From contig NC_134834.1 of assembly GCF_004210375.1 (NCBI RefSeq), positions 11,641,857 through 11,705,856 on the forward strand: a stretch of DNA of 64,000 nucleotides. The letters run 5' to 3'. Positions 36,701-50,702 of the stretch are shown here, piece after piece. The notes under the pieces were generated by a model. It did not search any database and was not told where the DNA came from. It saw nothing but the letters and a program-made list of their open reading frames with translations. Numbering within the stretch: the stretch's first letter is position 1; the number at the start of each line of letters is the position of its first letter. Made by a program: the position numbers and the translations under genes. The stretch comes from Tachypleus tridentatus. Its lineage: Eukaryota; Arthropoda; Merostomata; Xiphosura; Limulidae.

Positions 36701-37112
36701 GCAGTGTATTTATTTATTCTTATGGCAAAGTTAGGCCATCTGCCACCGTTTCTAATTTTGAAGTACTGAACAGAAGGAAGTCAGCATTACTGTCAATCAT
36801 GCTAAGAGATCGACTGTCATTCGTATAATTCACCCACACCTTAAATTACGAGCAATGGACACTATTAACAAAATAGATAAACATGTTTAACACTCAACTT
36901 TCCGTTTCGTTTTATAATTTTAAATTTTCTTAATAAAACCGAAACTAAATATGCATATATGTATATGTTGTCAAATATTGATTGTTGTAACGCTATTGGA
37001 CAAATGAAGAAAGTATGTTATTTTTACGATATTTTAATTGGATTTCAGGGCTTTATTGACACCAACAGAGATGCGGGAATTAAACGAATTAAAAGAAGCT
37101 CAAACCACGTGA
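247..37112 (+). CDS. Gene 1: spliced gene for an unrecognised basic Ser-rich protein (8 exons, about 493 aa)
   Basis: Exons are 247-732, 17712-17884, 24146-24276, 27641-27744, 34660-34712, 34997-35076, 35770-36161 and 37049-37112. Junction phases run 2,1,0,2,1,0,2 and each exon is open in the frame its neighbour requires, which is strong evidence for one gene. After dropping one base from an A8 run in exon 1 the product is about 493 residues. The N-terminus has an acidic stretch (about residues 30-70) followed by a Lys/Arg-rich block, suggesting a nuclear protein. The middle is rich in Ser, Thr, Lys and Arg and looks disordered. The last 60 residues are the most structured-looking part ([18 protein letters not shown], then [17 protein letters not shown] before TGA). 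No signal peptide or membrane segment is visible. I do not recognise the family. The start at 247 is the first Met after an in-frame stop at 214; an upstream exon is possible. Small extra exons of length divisible by three could have been missed. Confidence 0.62.
463..470 (+). other. A8 homopolymer at the reading-frame break of gene 1
   Basis: Eight adenines separate two long open frames that together make one continuous basic protein. Loss of one A restores a single frame and correct splice phase. Homopolymer length error is the simplest explanation. Confidence 0.6.
811..1079 (-). repeat. tRNA-derived SINE, family 1
   Basis: On the minus strand it starts with a tRNA-like head (tgacccggcatggccaggtg) holding A- and B-box-like segments. 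The body contains the family hallmarks caatcc(c/t)actattcgttgg and agcccaagagttgg, and the tail reads tttgcgggaaattc. It lies in intron 1 of gene 1. The B box is worn (ggttcgaattcc), so it is an old copy. Confidence 0.85.
1080..1621. other. Intron 1 DNA without recognised features
   Basis: AT-rich single-copy-looking DNA with short A and T runs. No open exon with splice sites was seen. A degenerate TCTG/TATC pyrimidine tract begins near 1560 and resumes after the SINE. Confidence 0.5.
1622..1742 (+). repeat. tRNA-derived SINE, family 2
   Basis: The + strand carries cgcagtggcacggcgtat, then tctgcggact, a B-box-like gggttttgatacc, gagcacagatagc and an A/C-rich tail of aaacaaacc units. A second copy at 39235-39358 shares the same order of blocks. 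It sits inside a degenerate TCTG/TATC tract. Confidence 0.75.
1840..2035 (+). repeat. Degenerate TCTG/TATC microsatellite tract
   Basis: The tract is pyrimidine-rich, with recurring tatctgt, tgtctgtt and ctatctat words from about 1840 to 2035. Similar words flank the SINE at 1560-1590, suggesting one old microsatellite split by the insertion. Confidence 0.45.
2036..2369. other. Intron 1 DNA without recognised features
   Basis: AT-rich and apparently single-copy. Nothing supportable on either strand. Confidence 0.4.
2370..2479 (-). repeat. tRNA-derived SINE fragment, family 2-like
   Basis: The plus strand reads agcaaagccacatcgggcta, then gaggggaatcgaacccctga and tgtactagcggggg. The reverse strand gives ggggttcgattcccct, a strong B box with its flanking T-stem, and a tRNA-like 5' end. 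The 3' tail is short. Confidence 0.65.
2480..3348. other. Intron 1 DNA without recognised features
   Basis: AT-rich DNA with a short (AT)n run near 2898-2908. Short open frames here lack splice or start context. Confidence 0.4.
3349..4160 (+). repeat. Tandem array, unit about 47 bp
   Basis: About 17 copies of a unit beginning cacaacatataacactgatg and continuing tagtcacttccttgttgttc. Copies differ by scattered substitutions. A two-unit variant block (ataatacagttgtagttac) occurs near 3412 and again near 3874, so the array also duplicated in blocks of about ten units. It lies in intron 1 of gene 1. Confidence 0.93.
4366..5981 (-). mobile_element. Tc1-type DNA transposon with long inverted repeats (1616 bp, inactive)
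   Basis: The element is bounded by TA dinucleotides at 4364-4365 and 5982-5983, as expected for Tc1/mariner. The ends are inverted copies: CAGTCATGTGAAAAAGTTAG at the left, CAATCATGTGAAAAGTTAGG read from the right. The inverted repeats extend about 210 bp (4366-4578 and about 5769-5981). Each carries the GTTAGGAC-type motif at both its outer and inner end, the arrangement called IR/DR in Tc1 relatives. A broken transposase gene lies between them on the minus strand. It is inserted in intron 1 of gene 1. Confidence 0.93.
4582..5602 (-). pseudogene. Tc1 transposase pseudogene
   Basis: Translation from the ATG at 5600-5602 gives the start of a Tc1 helix-turn-helix region ([18 protein letters not shown]), then the frame shifts at least twice before about 5440. 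The next block (5441-4800) holds the second DNA-binding helix region, the first catalytic Asp in [12 protein letters not shown] and the second in [15 protein letters not shown] at 4800-4802 replaces the Trp codon expected just before [11 protein letters not shown], which holds the third catalytic Glu. Another frame shift follows before the C-terminus (ending near 4582). The enzyme cannot be made in full, although all three catalytic acidic residues are still recognisable. Full-length family members are about 340 residues. Confidence 0.92.
5984..6996. other. Intron 1 DNA without recognised features
   Basis: AT-rich, apparently single-copy. Several short open frames exist but none has convincing splice boundaries or protein-like composition. 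Confidence 0.4.
6997..9133 (+). repeat. Tandem array, unit 19 bp (acatcatcacactgttcgc)
   Basis: About 110 copies of a 19-bp unit. The edges (6997-7350, 8900-9133) are homogeneous. The centre (about 7900-8750) is degenerate, with many CA to CG differences giving words such as cgcgcgtcgtcgc. Because 19 is not a multiple of three, three units form a 57-bp cycle that is open in all three forward frames. This yields long His/Ser/Thr-rich reading frames (up to 465 codons) that are arithmetic by-products, not genes. Confidence 0.94.
9134..9888. other. Intron 1 DNA between two arrays
   Basis: Ordinary AT-rich sequence with no recognised repeat or exon. Confidence 0.4.
9889..14120 (+). repeat. Tandem array, unit about 38 bp, 4.2 kb
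   Basis: Roughly 110 copies of a unit built from cactcttcattctgggagtg and agtgttttacacattaca. Unit length varies by 1-3 bases, through gagtg-to-gg loss and T-run changes. Variant units recur in the same order about 1.82 kb apart: for example the run starting at 11302 matches that at 13122, and the variant near 10265 matches that near 12077. This is higher-order duplication. Spurious frames rich in Phe, Thr, His and Leu run through it. Confidence 0.95.
14121..14441 (+). repeat. Decayed flank of the 38-bp array
   Basis: Weak echoes of the 38-bp unit continue past the clean array (ttcttattt, gagaatgtgatatctactcat, ggaagtgaggcctttaccca). They have the same order of blocks but many differences. 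I read this as old array edge that escaped homogenisation. Confidence 0.4.
14442..14716 (+). repeat. tRNA-derived SINE, family 1, near full length
   Basis: The head is ccccggcatggccaggtggt, with the B-box region gcgagttcgcatcc. The body carries gggggcgttataatgtgacc, cactattcgttggtaaaag and cttccctctagtcttacac, and the tail gcgaaattcaaaacaaacc. About 270 bp. Confidence 0.92.
14717..15211. other. Intron 1 DNA without recognised features
   Basis: AT-rich and without recognised exon, apart from generic homopolymer runs. Confidence 0.35.
15212..15375 (+). repeat. Highly diverged SINE family 1 relic
   Basis: gggctgggcgtggccttgct resembles a worn SINE head. Further on, gtgacagtcaaatcccactt, aacccaagaatggtaagtgg and agttgccttcccat match the family body in the right order. 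Confidence 0.55.
15465..16502 (+). repeat. Tandem array, unit about 68 bp
   Basis: About 15 copies built from gaaaactttccataggcctg, tttccttccacccacccacc and catcagcattgttattttaa. Copies vary in the number of ccac units and in the T/C run. Short minus-strand frames repeating MLIGGW-type words are by-products. Confidence 0.94.
16503..17270. other. Intron 1 DNA without recognised features
   Basis: No repeat recognised. A short AG...GT interval at about 16863-16896 is open but its 34-base length does not fit the gene 1 phase, so it was not called as an exon. Confidence 0.4.
17271..17533 (+). repeat. tRNA-derived SINE, family 1, near full length
   Basis: The head is ggcccggcatggccaggtgg with a perfect B box (ggttcgaatcc) and then cgtcacaccaaacatc. 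The body is standard but lacks part of the agagtagcccaagagttgg segment. The tail is ccaaaacaaaccaaac. It lies just upstream of gene 1 exon 2. Confidence 0.93.
17712..17884 (+). CDS. Gene 1 exon 2
   Basis: Acceptor gtgatag| at 17711 and strong donor tatg|gtaagaat at 17885. Phase 2 in, phase 1 out, matching exons 1 and 3. The frame reads [20 protein letters not shown], then a Ser/Pro/Lys-rich stretch ending KKHTYG. Low-complexity, basic composition like the end of exon 1. Confidence 0.7.
17885..18292. other. Intron 2 of gene 1, proximal part
   Basis: AT-rich, no recognised features up to the Tc1-like element. Confidence 0.4.
18293..19519 (-). mobile_element. Second Tc1/mariner-like element, internally deleted (about 1.23 kb)
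   Basis: The ends are inverted copies: CTAGATAGCCAAAAGTATGT at the left and, read from the right, CTACATGGCCAAAAGTATGT. A TA precedes the left end (18291-18292). TG follows the right end, so that target-site copy has mutated. It is shorter than the usual 1.6 kb. Its sequence is unrelated at the ends to the element at 4366. Confidence 0.88.
18849..19386 (-). pseudogene. Transposase remnant of the second Tc1-like element
   Basis: From 19386 the minus strand reads [20 protein letters not shown], then a helix-turn-helix ([19 protein letters not shown]) and the basic hook RSGRPHKL, typical of the N-terminal paired-like domain of Tc1 transposases. Later pieces are in other frames, for example [17 protein letters not shown] near 18950, which resembles the mutated catalytic region. 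Continuing minus-strand matches (ggcctacacagtgccctgac near 18580) lie further 3'. No intact catalytic triad is present. Confidence 0.82.
19731..22221 (+). repeat. Tandem array, unit about 26 bp (gtgttaataaagtatgtgg tactgac/t)
   Basis: About 95 copies over 2.5 kb. Each unit has gtgttaataaagtatgtggt followed by a variable tail (actgac, actgat, agtgac, agtgat). Longer variants with an extra ccat or actgcc recur at intervals, suggesting multi-unit blocks. Each unit contains AATAAA, so the + strand carries about 90 poly(A)-signal-like hexamers inside intron 2 of gene 1. Confidence 0.95.
22258..22374 (+). repeat. Short tandem array, unit 18 bp
   Basis: About six copies of ttaatgttaggtaccttg, adjacent to the end of the 26-bp array. 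Confidence 0.9.
22448..22460 (+). repeat. G13 homopolymer
   Basis: A run of 13 guanines after aat in otherwise AT-rich DNA. True length is uncertain because homopolymers are error-prone. Confidence 0.9.
22625..22810 (+). repeat. Degenerate repeat, unit roughly 50-60 bp
   Basis: Words such as atcgtttgtgtcacatgag, atcgtttgtgtcacgcagg, atcatctgtgtgacac and taatctgtgtcacg recur with spacing of 45-65 bp. Old and irregular. Confidence 0.5.
22822..23452 (+). repeat. Tandem array, unit 29 bp
   Basis: About 22 copies of tggtgtgtcttacaacatac plus ttttaactc. A shorter variant lacking gtgt recurs. Confidence 0.94.
23498..23766 (+). repeat. Tandem array, unit 32 bp
   Basis: About eight copies of aacgtgtgtcgtacagtgta plus agttaccaaggt. 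Units improve in regularity toward the 3' end. Confidence 0.92.
23767..24145. other. Intron 2 of gene 1, distal part
   Basis: No repeat recognised. It ends in a good pyrimidine tract (gtttttgttttattag) that serves exon 3. Confidence 0.5.
24146..24276 (+). CDS. Gene 1 exon 3
   Basis: Acceptor tttttgttttattag| and donor acaat|gtaaga. Phase 1 in, phase 0 out. The frame reads [20 protein letters not shown], then [18 protein letters not shown] and NPRNN. Base composition is clearly less AT-rich than the flanks. The joined codon with exon 2 is Gly. Confidence 0.75.
24420..25820 (+). repeat. Tandem array, unit about 68 bp, with decayed 3' edge
   Basis: About 20 copies built from ctgaaggtttagttgtcctt, ggtcatgtagtaagaactg and aggttcagctttctttgatc plus a short A run. 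Variants alternate between ggagg and gtagg and between ctttc and ctctc. Weaker copies continue to about 25935. Confidence 0.95.
25936..26834. other. Intron 3 of gene 1
   Basis: Apparently single-copy. A stretch at 26039-26152 has splice-like borders but contains stops in the phase gene 1 needs, so no exon is called. Confidence 0.4.
26835..27058 (-). repeat. Diverged SINE, family 1
   Basis: The minus strand keeps the body words (agtattctctgctaaattcg, gtgatgactagctagct and cggtggg) but the head and B box are worn. Confidence 0.7.
27236..27318 (+). repeat. Short tandem repeat, unit 26 bp, three copies
   Basis: Three copies of caacatgccaggtcctccat plus aagata, the first with ttcat in place of tccat. 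Confidence 0.9.
27641..27744 (+). CDS. Gene 1 exon 4
   Basis: Strong acceptor ttttgtttattcctag| and donor aagag|gtacgt. Phase 0 in, phase 2 out. Only this phase is open: [20 protein letters not shown] then [14 protein letters not shown]. The other two frames have stops. Confidence 0.75.
27745..28403. other. Intron 4 of gene 1, first part
   Basis: AT-rich. A fragment near 27975-28045 (cagggttcaattccacc, gtagctttgcgctga) may be a worn SINE piece. Confidence 0.35.
28404..30962 (+). repeat. Tandem array, unit 27 bp, with 675-bp higher-order repeat
   Basis: About 95 copies of gagttgtattagtagaatac plus aggacct. The unit is nine codons, so one forward frame repeats CISRIQDLS without stops for 805 codons (28555-30972). 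A block of 25 units recurs exactly in order 675 bp apart: gacttgagttgtatttgtag occurs at 29011 and 29686, with the same series of variants after each. The 3' part (from about 30270) is a distinct subfamily with agtagtattaatag. Confidence 0.95.
30966..31198. other. Intron 4 of gene 1
   Basis: No recognised feature. Confidence 0.35.
31199..31435 (+). repeat. Diverged SINE relic
   Basis: The order cgtgaccttgtgattagcgt, gtcgaaggtttgaacc (B-box-like), ctgtgacggtcagtttccaa, ctaaattagagctggctaga matches family 1 or a sister family, with heavy divergence. Confidence 0.55.
31436..32628. other. Intron 4 of gene 1
   Basis: AT-rich, apparently single-copy, without supportable exons on either strand. 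Confidence 0.4.
32629..32917 (-). repeat. tRNA-derived SINE, family 1, full length
   Basis: A TTTG repeat tail starts at about 32629. The body is standard and the head on the minus strand is tggcccggcatggccgagcg. The B-box region (gcgggttcgcgcccgcg) is GC-rich and changed. It faces the copy at 33041 head to head. Confidence 0.93.
33041..33287 (+). repeat. tRNA-derived SINE, family 1, head deleted
   Basis: The head jumps from cggcat to aatctgagggtcgcgg, removing the A box, but keeps a perfect B box (gggttcgaatcc). The body and the tail aaaacaaacaaacaaac are typical. Confidence 0.92.
33288..34659. other. Intron 4 of gene 1, last part
   Basis: Includes a stretch rich in ggttaag/taggtt words (33830-33990) that is irregular, and a possible worn tRNA-like SINE near 34190-34300 (gaatcaaactctggtattta, cagctgatccaccaggg). 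No exon seen. Confidence 0.35.
34660..34712 (+). CDS. Gene 1 exon 5 (53 bp micro-exon)
   Basis: Acceptor gtatatatcttctag| and donor ttacag|gtgagt. Phase 2 in, phase 1 out, reading [17 protein letters not shown]. Its 3' half and donor are repeated twice downstream (see the repeat at 34684-34832). Confidence 0.65.
34684..34832 (+). repeat. Exon-end and donor segment repeated three times
   Basis: The segment agtcatgattctatatctaa plus acttacaggtgagttaatg, which spans the exon 5 donor, is followed by two further copies (about 34739-34778 and 34795-34832) spaced 55-60 bp apart. Copy 2 keeps cag|gtgagt; copy 3 has acaag|gtaaat. Neither extra copy has its own acceptor. Confidence 0.85.
34997..35076 (+). 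CDS. Gene 1 exon 6
   Basis: Acceptor ccacttttaacag| and donor caacaa|gtgagt. Phase 1 in, phase 0 out. It reads [20 protein letters not shown] then SESSQQ. An internal aaaag|gtgagg could serve as an alternative donor that changes phase. Confidence 0.72.
35268..35402 (+). repeat. Diverged tRNA-derived SINE relic
   Basis: attcgggcattggctaatgg, then ccctggttggagtcccgttg (B-box-like) and agtgacagtcagatccga follow the SINE order, with much divergence. It lies in intron 6 of gene 1. Confidence 0.55.
35770..36161 (+). CDS. Gene 1 exon 7 (largest internal exon)
   Basis: Acceptor ttttcttccag| and donor aacag|gtaaat. Phase 0 in, phase 2 out, open for 130 codons. It starts [20 protein letters not shown] and contains an acidic, Asn/Ser/Lys-rich region. 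It then enters the helix-like segment [18 protein letters not shown] and VPFKTLN. Confidence 0.82.
36162..37048. other. Intron 7 of gene 1
   Basis: AT-rich. No exon or clear repeat recognised. Confidence 0.5.
37049..37112 (+). CDS. Gene 1 exon 8 (terminal coding exon)
   Basis: Acceptor ttaattggatttcag|. Phase 2 in. It reads [20 protein letters not shown] and ends at TGA 37110-37112, continuing the helix-like end of exon 7. Confidence 0.8.
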
Positions 37113-37262
37113 CAAAACGACCTCGTTTTTGATTGGAATTTATTTCAAGAAAGAGGAGTGACGACTTTGAAGAACGAAAAGAACATAGAATATAAGTGTT
37201 GGTTTAATACATTGTTTGAGTATATTCTATAATAAGAAGTACTTATTTCTATCTTATGTAAC

Positions 37263-37268
37263 AATAAA
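37263..37268 (+). terminator. Poly(A) signal of gene 1
   Basis: AATAAA 151 bp after the stop codon, the first canonical hexamer on the + strand downstream of exon 8. Confidence 0.6.
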
Positions 37269-37440
37269 AGTTTAATTAAAATAAATCATTGTAGTTCACA
37301 ACAGACCACCAGGTGATTTTTCTTATAAAATAATCACGACTATCAATGAATTTCTATTTATGTTTTGTTTTCTTTATTATTTTGGTGTCCGAAAAATATG
37401 GAACCAAAGGTGGTTTGTAGCTTTTCGTAAGGAAGATACA

Positions 37441-37619
37441 CGCGCGTTGTAATGTGACGGTCAATCCCACTGTGCGTTGGTAAAAGAGTAACCCAAGAGT
37501 TGGCGGTGGGTAGTGATGACTAGCTGCCTTCCTTCTAGTCTTACACTGCTAAATTAGGGACGGTTAGCGCAGATAGCCCTCGTGTATCTTTGCGCAAAAA
37601 TTGAAAATAAACAAACAAA
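37441..37619 (+). repeat. 5'-truncated SINE, family 1
   Basis: Begins at gcgcgttgtaatgtgacggt and keeps the body and the tail aataaacaaacaaac. The tRNA-like head is absent. Confidence 0.9.
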
Positions 37620-38739
37620 CATTAACGAAAGTGGTAATTAGGCGATTTTTTTCTTACCTTCTGTATCTCAGACTTTGTAATCGAAACTATCACGTATTTT
37701 CAATGGATGTTCTCTACTTATCCCTTATTTCGCATACCAAATTTCAGAGCAATATATTAATAATACCTGAGATATGACATTTCCAATTTTGACTCCCTTT
37801 TTTTATTTTCTACTTCCTCACACCAAAAGCTCTGAAACTTTATTTGATAGAAGAACGTTATATGGATTTTTTTTTTCAAACGTGGTACACTGATATATTT
37901 TTTCACAACCTTTAGAAATCTCATTTGATACAAATAAAAGCCACACGTGCAAAGTTATTCAACAAAAATCGCTCAAATTTCACGGAAATGTTTGCGCATG
38001 CTTACGCAAAAATGTCACGTGAGCATCGGACTTAAATTTTTGTTATTAATTATTCAGTGCCAAATTTTTCGCACATATTTACTAAATTCTGTGAAATTAT
38101 TCTAATTAAAAAGCGCTTAGCATCACGTGATATTAGCTTAAGCAATAAGCACAAATAATGGTGCTTGATACGGTTGTACCGATTGCATGGAAAGATGACA
38201 AGGAACTGTTAATGTTAATTCCATGGCGTTACTATAAAGGAATCTATTAACGCTGTTTTAGAGAAGAAAAAACTATTATCATATATTTTAAAGAATTTAG
38301 TTGGTTCTGTAAATAATAGGGTTGCGATCCTGAAACTAATGTTAGTTACAATGGAGTGTCATCTTGTTTGCTGAGGTTTGTTGGCGTGTACTGACAAAAA
38401 AGTCATAATATCTAATAAAAAAAACAACACCTCAGGTGTGAGAAAAGTGCACCAAAAAAGGGATTGAATATTTGACTTAAAGAAACGAAATGAAAATTGG
38501 TGACCAATCTGGTAGCTACACGTGTTGCATTGAATGTTACAACAAATATTAATTAATTAGTTATATAAGCTGTGTATTTTGTTTTAGCCACCGTCATGCT
38601 TCAAGCTGAACAAAAAACGAGGCTTAGCTACCGAGTGATTTAATATTTACTATAAAATTCGTGTACTCCAACTACGTGATTAAATATGACAATGTAAAAA
38701 ACATGAGAATGTCAGGTTAATACCCTACGCACTTGTTTT
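37620..38739. other. Intergenic DNA between gene 1 and CDC7
   Basis: AT-rich, apparently single-copy. No supportable gene. Confidence 0.4.
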
Positions 38740-38815
38740 GTTCCAAAAAAAAAATCACAAAATGAAAAACCGGAAACATCGAACGGAACTGACGTCACTT
38801 GTGATTCAGAAGACG
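38740..38815 (+). pseudogene. Duplicated fragment of gene 1 exon 7
   Basis: The segment ccggaaacatcgaacggaac plus tgacgtcacttgtgattcag matches exon 7 at about 35956-36030 with a few substitutions. Similarity extends upstream through an A-rich stretch. It lies 1.6 kb past the end of gene 1, so it looks like a remnant of a local duplication. Confidence 0.75.
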
Positions 38816-39234
38816 TCCATACTTTGATACAAGCAATTTTTTCTAAAGCACGTTATTTTAACCCCTTGTGTAGCTGGGAAACTTTAACTCCTTCGTTTCT
38901 GCATTATTTCCTCGCATATTAGACAGAAGAACATGTAACTGAAACTACAAGGGACAGGTGAAAATCAAGATCTAAAACTCCCAGGTCACGCAATCGTAAG
39001 GCTGTTATATATAAAGCTCAGCACATAAGAAAGTTGTATAACCTTTAGTAGCATTCTTTATACAAGTTTTAGTAACTGAATAACCACTTTACTAACCAAT
39101 GTTTATCTTTTAATGTGCCACAAAAAAAATCGTTTTTTTGTGTTTTATTTTACTATTTAAGAAATTTCTTCTCAGATATTCGTTCATGTTTACTCGAGGG
39201 ATATTTGTCCTAGCCGTTCCAAATTTTGAACACC

Positions 39235-39358
39235 TTGTGGCACCGTGATATGTTTACAAAGCTACAACGCTAGAAACCGGGTTTCGATACTCCCTGGTGG
39301 GGGAGAGCACTGATAGCCCATTGTTTAGCTTTGTGCTTAATTTCAAACAGAAACCAAA
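39235..39358 (+). repeat. tRNA-derived SINE, family 2
   Basis: ttgtggcaccgtgatatg, acaacgctagaaaccgggtt, tcgatactccctggtggg and tagctttgtgcttaattt align in order with the copy at 1622. Just upstream, 39190-39230 (actcgagggatatttgtcct, agccgttcc) is a family 1 tail fragment, so the two are abutted. Confidence 0.8.
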
Positions 39359-39812
39359 TTTTGAATTTTTAGACCAGAGAAAAAAAATAACTATTCAAAG
39401 GCACCTACAGCTAACACTTTGATTACTTTAATGGAATTGATCGATCTCTTGTGATGAACCCGCGGCTCCAAAAATAGAGTGAAATACAATGAAAACGTGA
39501 TTCAAAGGAAGTATTCTCAGACTTACAGCCCAGCACGCAAACCACTAGGCCACACCCAACATATAGGTAGGTTAAACAGTAACTCCAATTATAACATTAA
39601 AAGCAATACTTATAATAATAAAATAATATAAAAGTACTCCTGGACTGAAGCAGAAATAACGTGTAATTTTTAACCAGAAGACACAGCCTAATTAAAGGTT
39701 AGAAATAAATAAATCTAAAGAAATAAAGAAAAATAATAATATTCAAGAAGTTAAAAACAAGAGAAATTTAATTTCTTAAAAGGTTTATCAGTTAATATTT
39801 TTTTTCAGTTAA
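39359..39812. other. Intergenic DNA
   Basis: Possible worn tRNA-like piece on the minus strand near 39500-39560 (cacgcaaaccactaggccac). Otherwise nothing seen. Confidence 0.3.
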
Positions 39813-40160
39813 GACGCTCGACTCGTAATTTGAAGGTCGCGGGCTCGAATACCCATCACACCAAACATGATCACCCATTCAGCCGTGGGGGCGTTATAAT
39901 GTGATGGTCAATCCCACTATTCGGTGATAAAAGAATAGTCAAAGAGTTTGGGTGGGTGGTAATGACTAGCTACCTTCCCCCCTAATCTTACACTGCAAAA
40001 TTAGGGACGGCTAGCACAGATACCCCTCGAGTAGCCCACGAGTTGGCAGTGGGATGTGATGACTAGCTGCCTTTCATCTAGTCTTACACTAAAAAATTAG
40101 GAACGGCTGGCACAGATAGCCCTCGTGCAGCTTTGCGCAAAATTCAAAACAAACCCACAC
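39813..40160 (+). repeat. SINE family 1 copy with internal tandem duplication of its 3' half
   Basis: One copy runs from gacgctcgactcgtaatttg to gctagcacagatacccctcg, then the body resumes at gtagcccacgagttggcagt. It runs a second time through agctgcctttcatctagtct to the tail gcgcaaaattcaaaacaaac. The break joins the two copies at matching gtagcc(c) words. The A-box end is missing. Confidence 0.88.
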
Positions 40161-42438
40161 TGCATCATTTATTCTTATAATATAGAAACCGAATTAACAA
40201 TTAGTTTTGCTCCTAATTCTATCTAAGAAAGATCACTGAGTTGCACTAAAAAATGTGGTGTAGTAAATTAGGGTTAAGCTGAATGTATTGTTTGTGGAAT
40301 ATTTTTTTCAAATAACATTCATTTAACTTACAAAATAATGTGAAATCTTACATGGATAATTGCACGATCTCACGATCTAAAATGCTGTAAAAAATGTGTC
40401 CAATATGTACAGGTTAAAATAAGAGCTGTGAGTTTCGATTGCAACTGAAACTGTAAATTCAAAGCAAATATCTCATATTAAGATAAATTGAATTCAATTC
40501 ATAACAATCATTATTCAGTACAAGAGTACATTGTGTACTCTGTAGTCCTCATTTTTAGAAAGTATGTGAGACAAAACAAAAAGACAAATGTCTTTCACTG
40601 ATAAAATAAAATCTACCTATGTGTTCTCCCAAAAATTTCAATCATTTGGTTTCCTATAAATATATTTTATTCACTTGGAAATTATAGGTTAACGTGTTTG
40701 TTTTTTTTAAGTTGTGTTTCCATCAGGCGGCGATGCTGAAATAATTAGGCAGATTAAATTTCACGCATTAAGTATATTATCAGGTTAGAAATTTCTTAAC
40801 TTTCTGCACAATAGAGGGATTTCATGCTGTGTCGGCGGGAACTTTGTATTCCACGTTCAGTTGGGCCAGATTTCTCTGTGGATAAATAAGAAGGATTCTG
40901 AAACTCAAGGCGTTTTGTGGAAATTGCTAAAACTTTAAAAATGGTTGGTATTTTATGTTATATGAATCTTAAAAAAAACAACGTTGTATTAAAATTACAA
41001 ACTCAGTTGTATTTTCTAACTAGTATTAGTGTTGAAATGAATGTTTCCTGGAATATTAGAAATGGTTATAGTGTCATTTCGGTCTAAATTAAACGTAGGC
41101 CTGTTTCACTAACGCTGATGATAAACCAAAGTGTTCTGACTCGGTCAGTTCTGCCTGAAATGGACATTTTAACTGTATAATAATTATTATTATTTGATAG
41201 TATATCGTAATAAATCGCTGTAGATTAATGTAATGACATGGTAATAACACAGTTAATACAGTTAGTTTTTCTTTTCTCATTTAAGTCCATTTTGTTAACG
41301 TGTTCTTAAAAATATTGGCACATTTTTTATGTAATTTGTAAAATTTGGAATAATATTAAATTTCGATCATTTTCCCACAAACGCAGGCTTTGTTTTTGTG
41401 TTATGATGAAGTGACTTTCTGTAGGACTTTACACGTACATCGTAGTAATAGCTTTGCAACTCTCATGGTAAAAAACTAAAACAATAATATTATTAAGTTT
41501 TCGCTTTTTTATTATTCAAATTGGGATTGATAACGTTACTTAAGTTACAATATTTAAGTGCTAAGCCTTTTCAGGCTATCGTATATGCAAACTTAGTCTA
41601 CAGTTGTTAAGTCAGAGTAATTTCTATTAATACTATAAAATCTTGTAAACATATATATATATATAATCTGATGTGTAGCATACAACAATCGGTAAAATTT
41701 ATACTAAATTTGATGAACATTATAATGAGTTTACAACATTGTTAATTATTCTGTTATCAGGATACTAGTCTTTCTTGTCATGGATAATGTCTGTGGTCAC
41801 AGCACCCAAACATCCTGGGGTATTCTATCTATTAGACAAAATGCACATACTGAAGCCAAACTATTGAGTAACGAAAGAGAATTAGTTAGGGGTTAGGAGT
41901 TGTGTGTTTGAACCCATAATGTCCCAACTCCCACTGCCTTTCCCAGTCTGCAGCCAGTTGTGGGAAGGTAGTTACCATTAATAGTTTGATATAACTTTAA
42001 AGTAGAAATAAAACACCCTAATCTCTACATTTATAAGACTATCTACCTCAATTTTTTTTTTTTTTTTGATATTGTGAGTTGTACAAATAAGGCAAAAATA
42101 AATTTATAATAGGAATAAACTACCATGTATTTCTACACAACTGCCGTAATTACAAAGTAATGTTAAACAAAGCTGAAAACCCTTACCTTAATAGATCTTA
42201 AAACAGTTGCTAGTTACTCAATAAAGTTTAGTGAACAAAAGTAAAGCTATCAAATTAAACTTGTGGTCAATTTTAAGAAAGTTTAATTTTGAAGTTATTT
42301 TGATTTTTTACATTTCTTTCATTTAACAAAATGTATATTTTTATTTTTATTGGTAGAGACTTCTGAAAAAAACAAAGAAAGTATAGTTTATAGTTAGTAA
42401 AAAGTTTCACTTATTAAGTTTCTATTATCATTTCTTAG
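40161..42438. other. Upstream region of CDC7
   Basis: AT-rich with an (AT)n run at 41652-41664 and a T run at about 42050-42067. A worn SINE-like piece may lie at 41872-41990. It should hold the promoter and any missing first exon of CDC7. ATG 40941-40943 immediately precedes gttggt and is in compatible phase with the first exon found, but that donor is weak. Confidence 0.4.
40834..40841 (+). promoter_or_regulatory. Candidate E2F site upstream of CDC7
   Basis: GGCGGGAA matches the E2F consensus. It sits in a short GC-richer patch (40830-40870) of an AT-rich region, about 100 bp before ATG 40941 and 1.6 kb before the first CDC7 exon found. Replication-initiation genes in animals are commonly E2F-controlled. 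An 8-base match can occur by chance. Confidence 0.35.
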
Positions 42439-50702
<8,264 letters not shown>

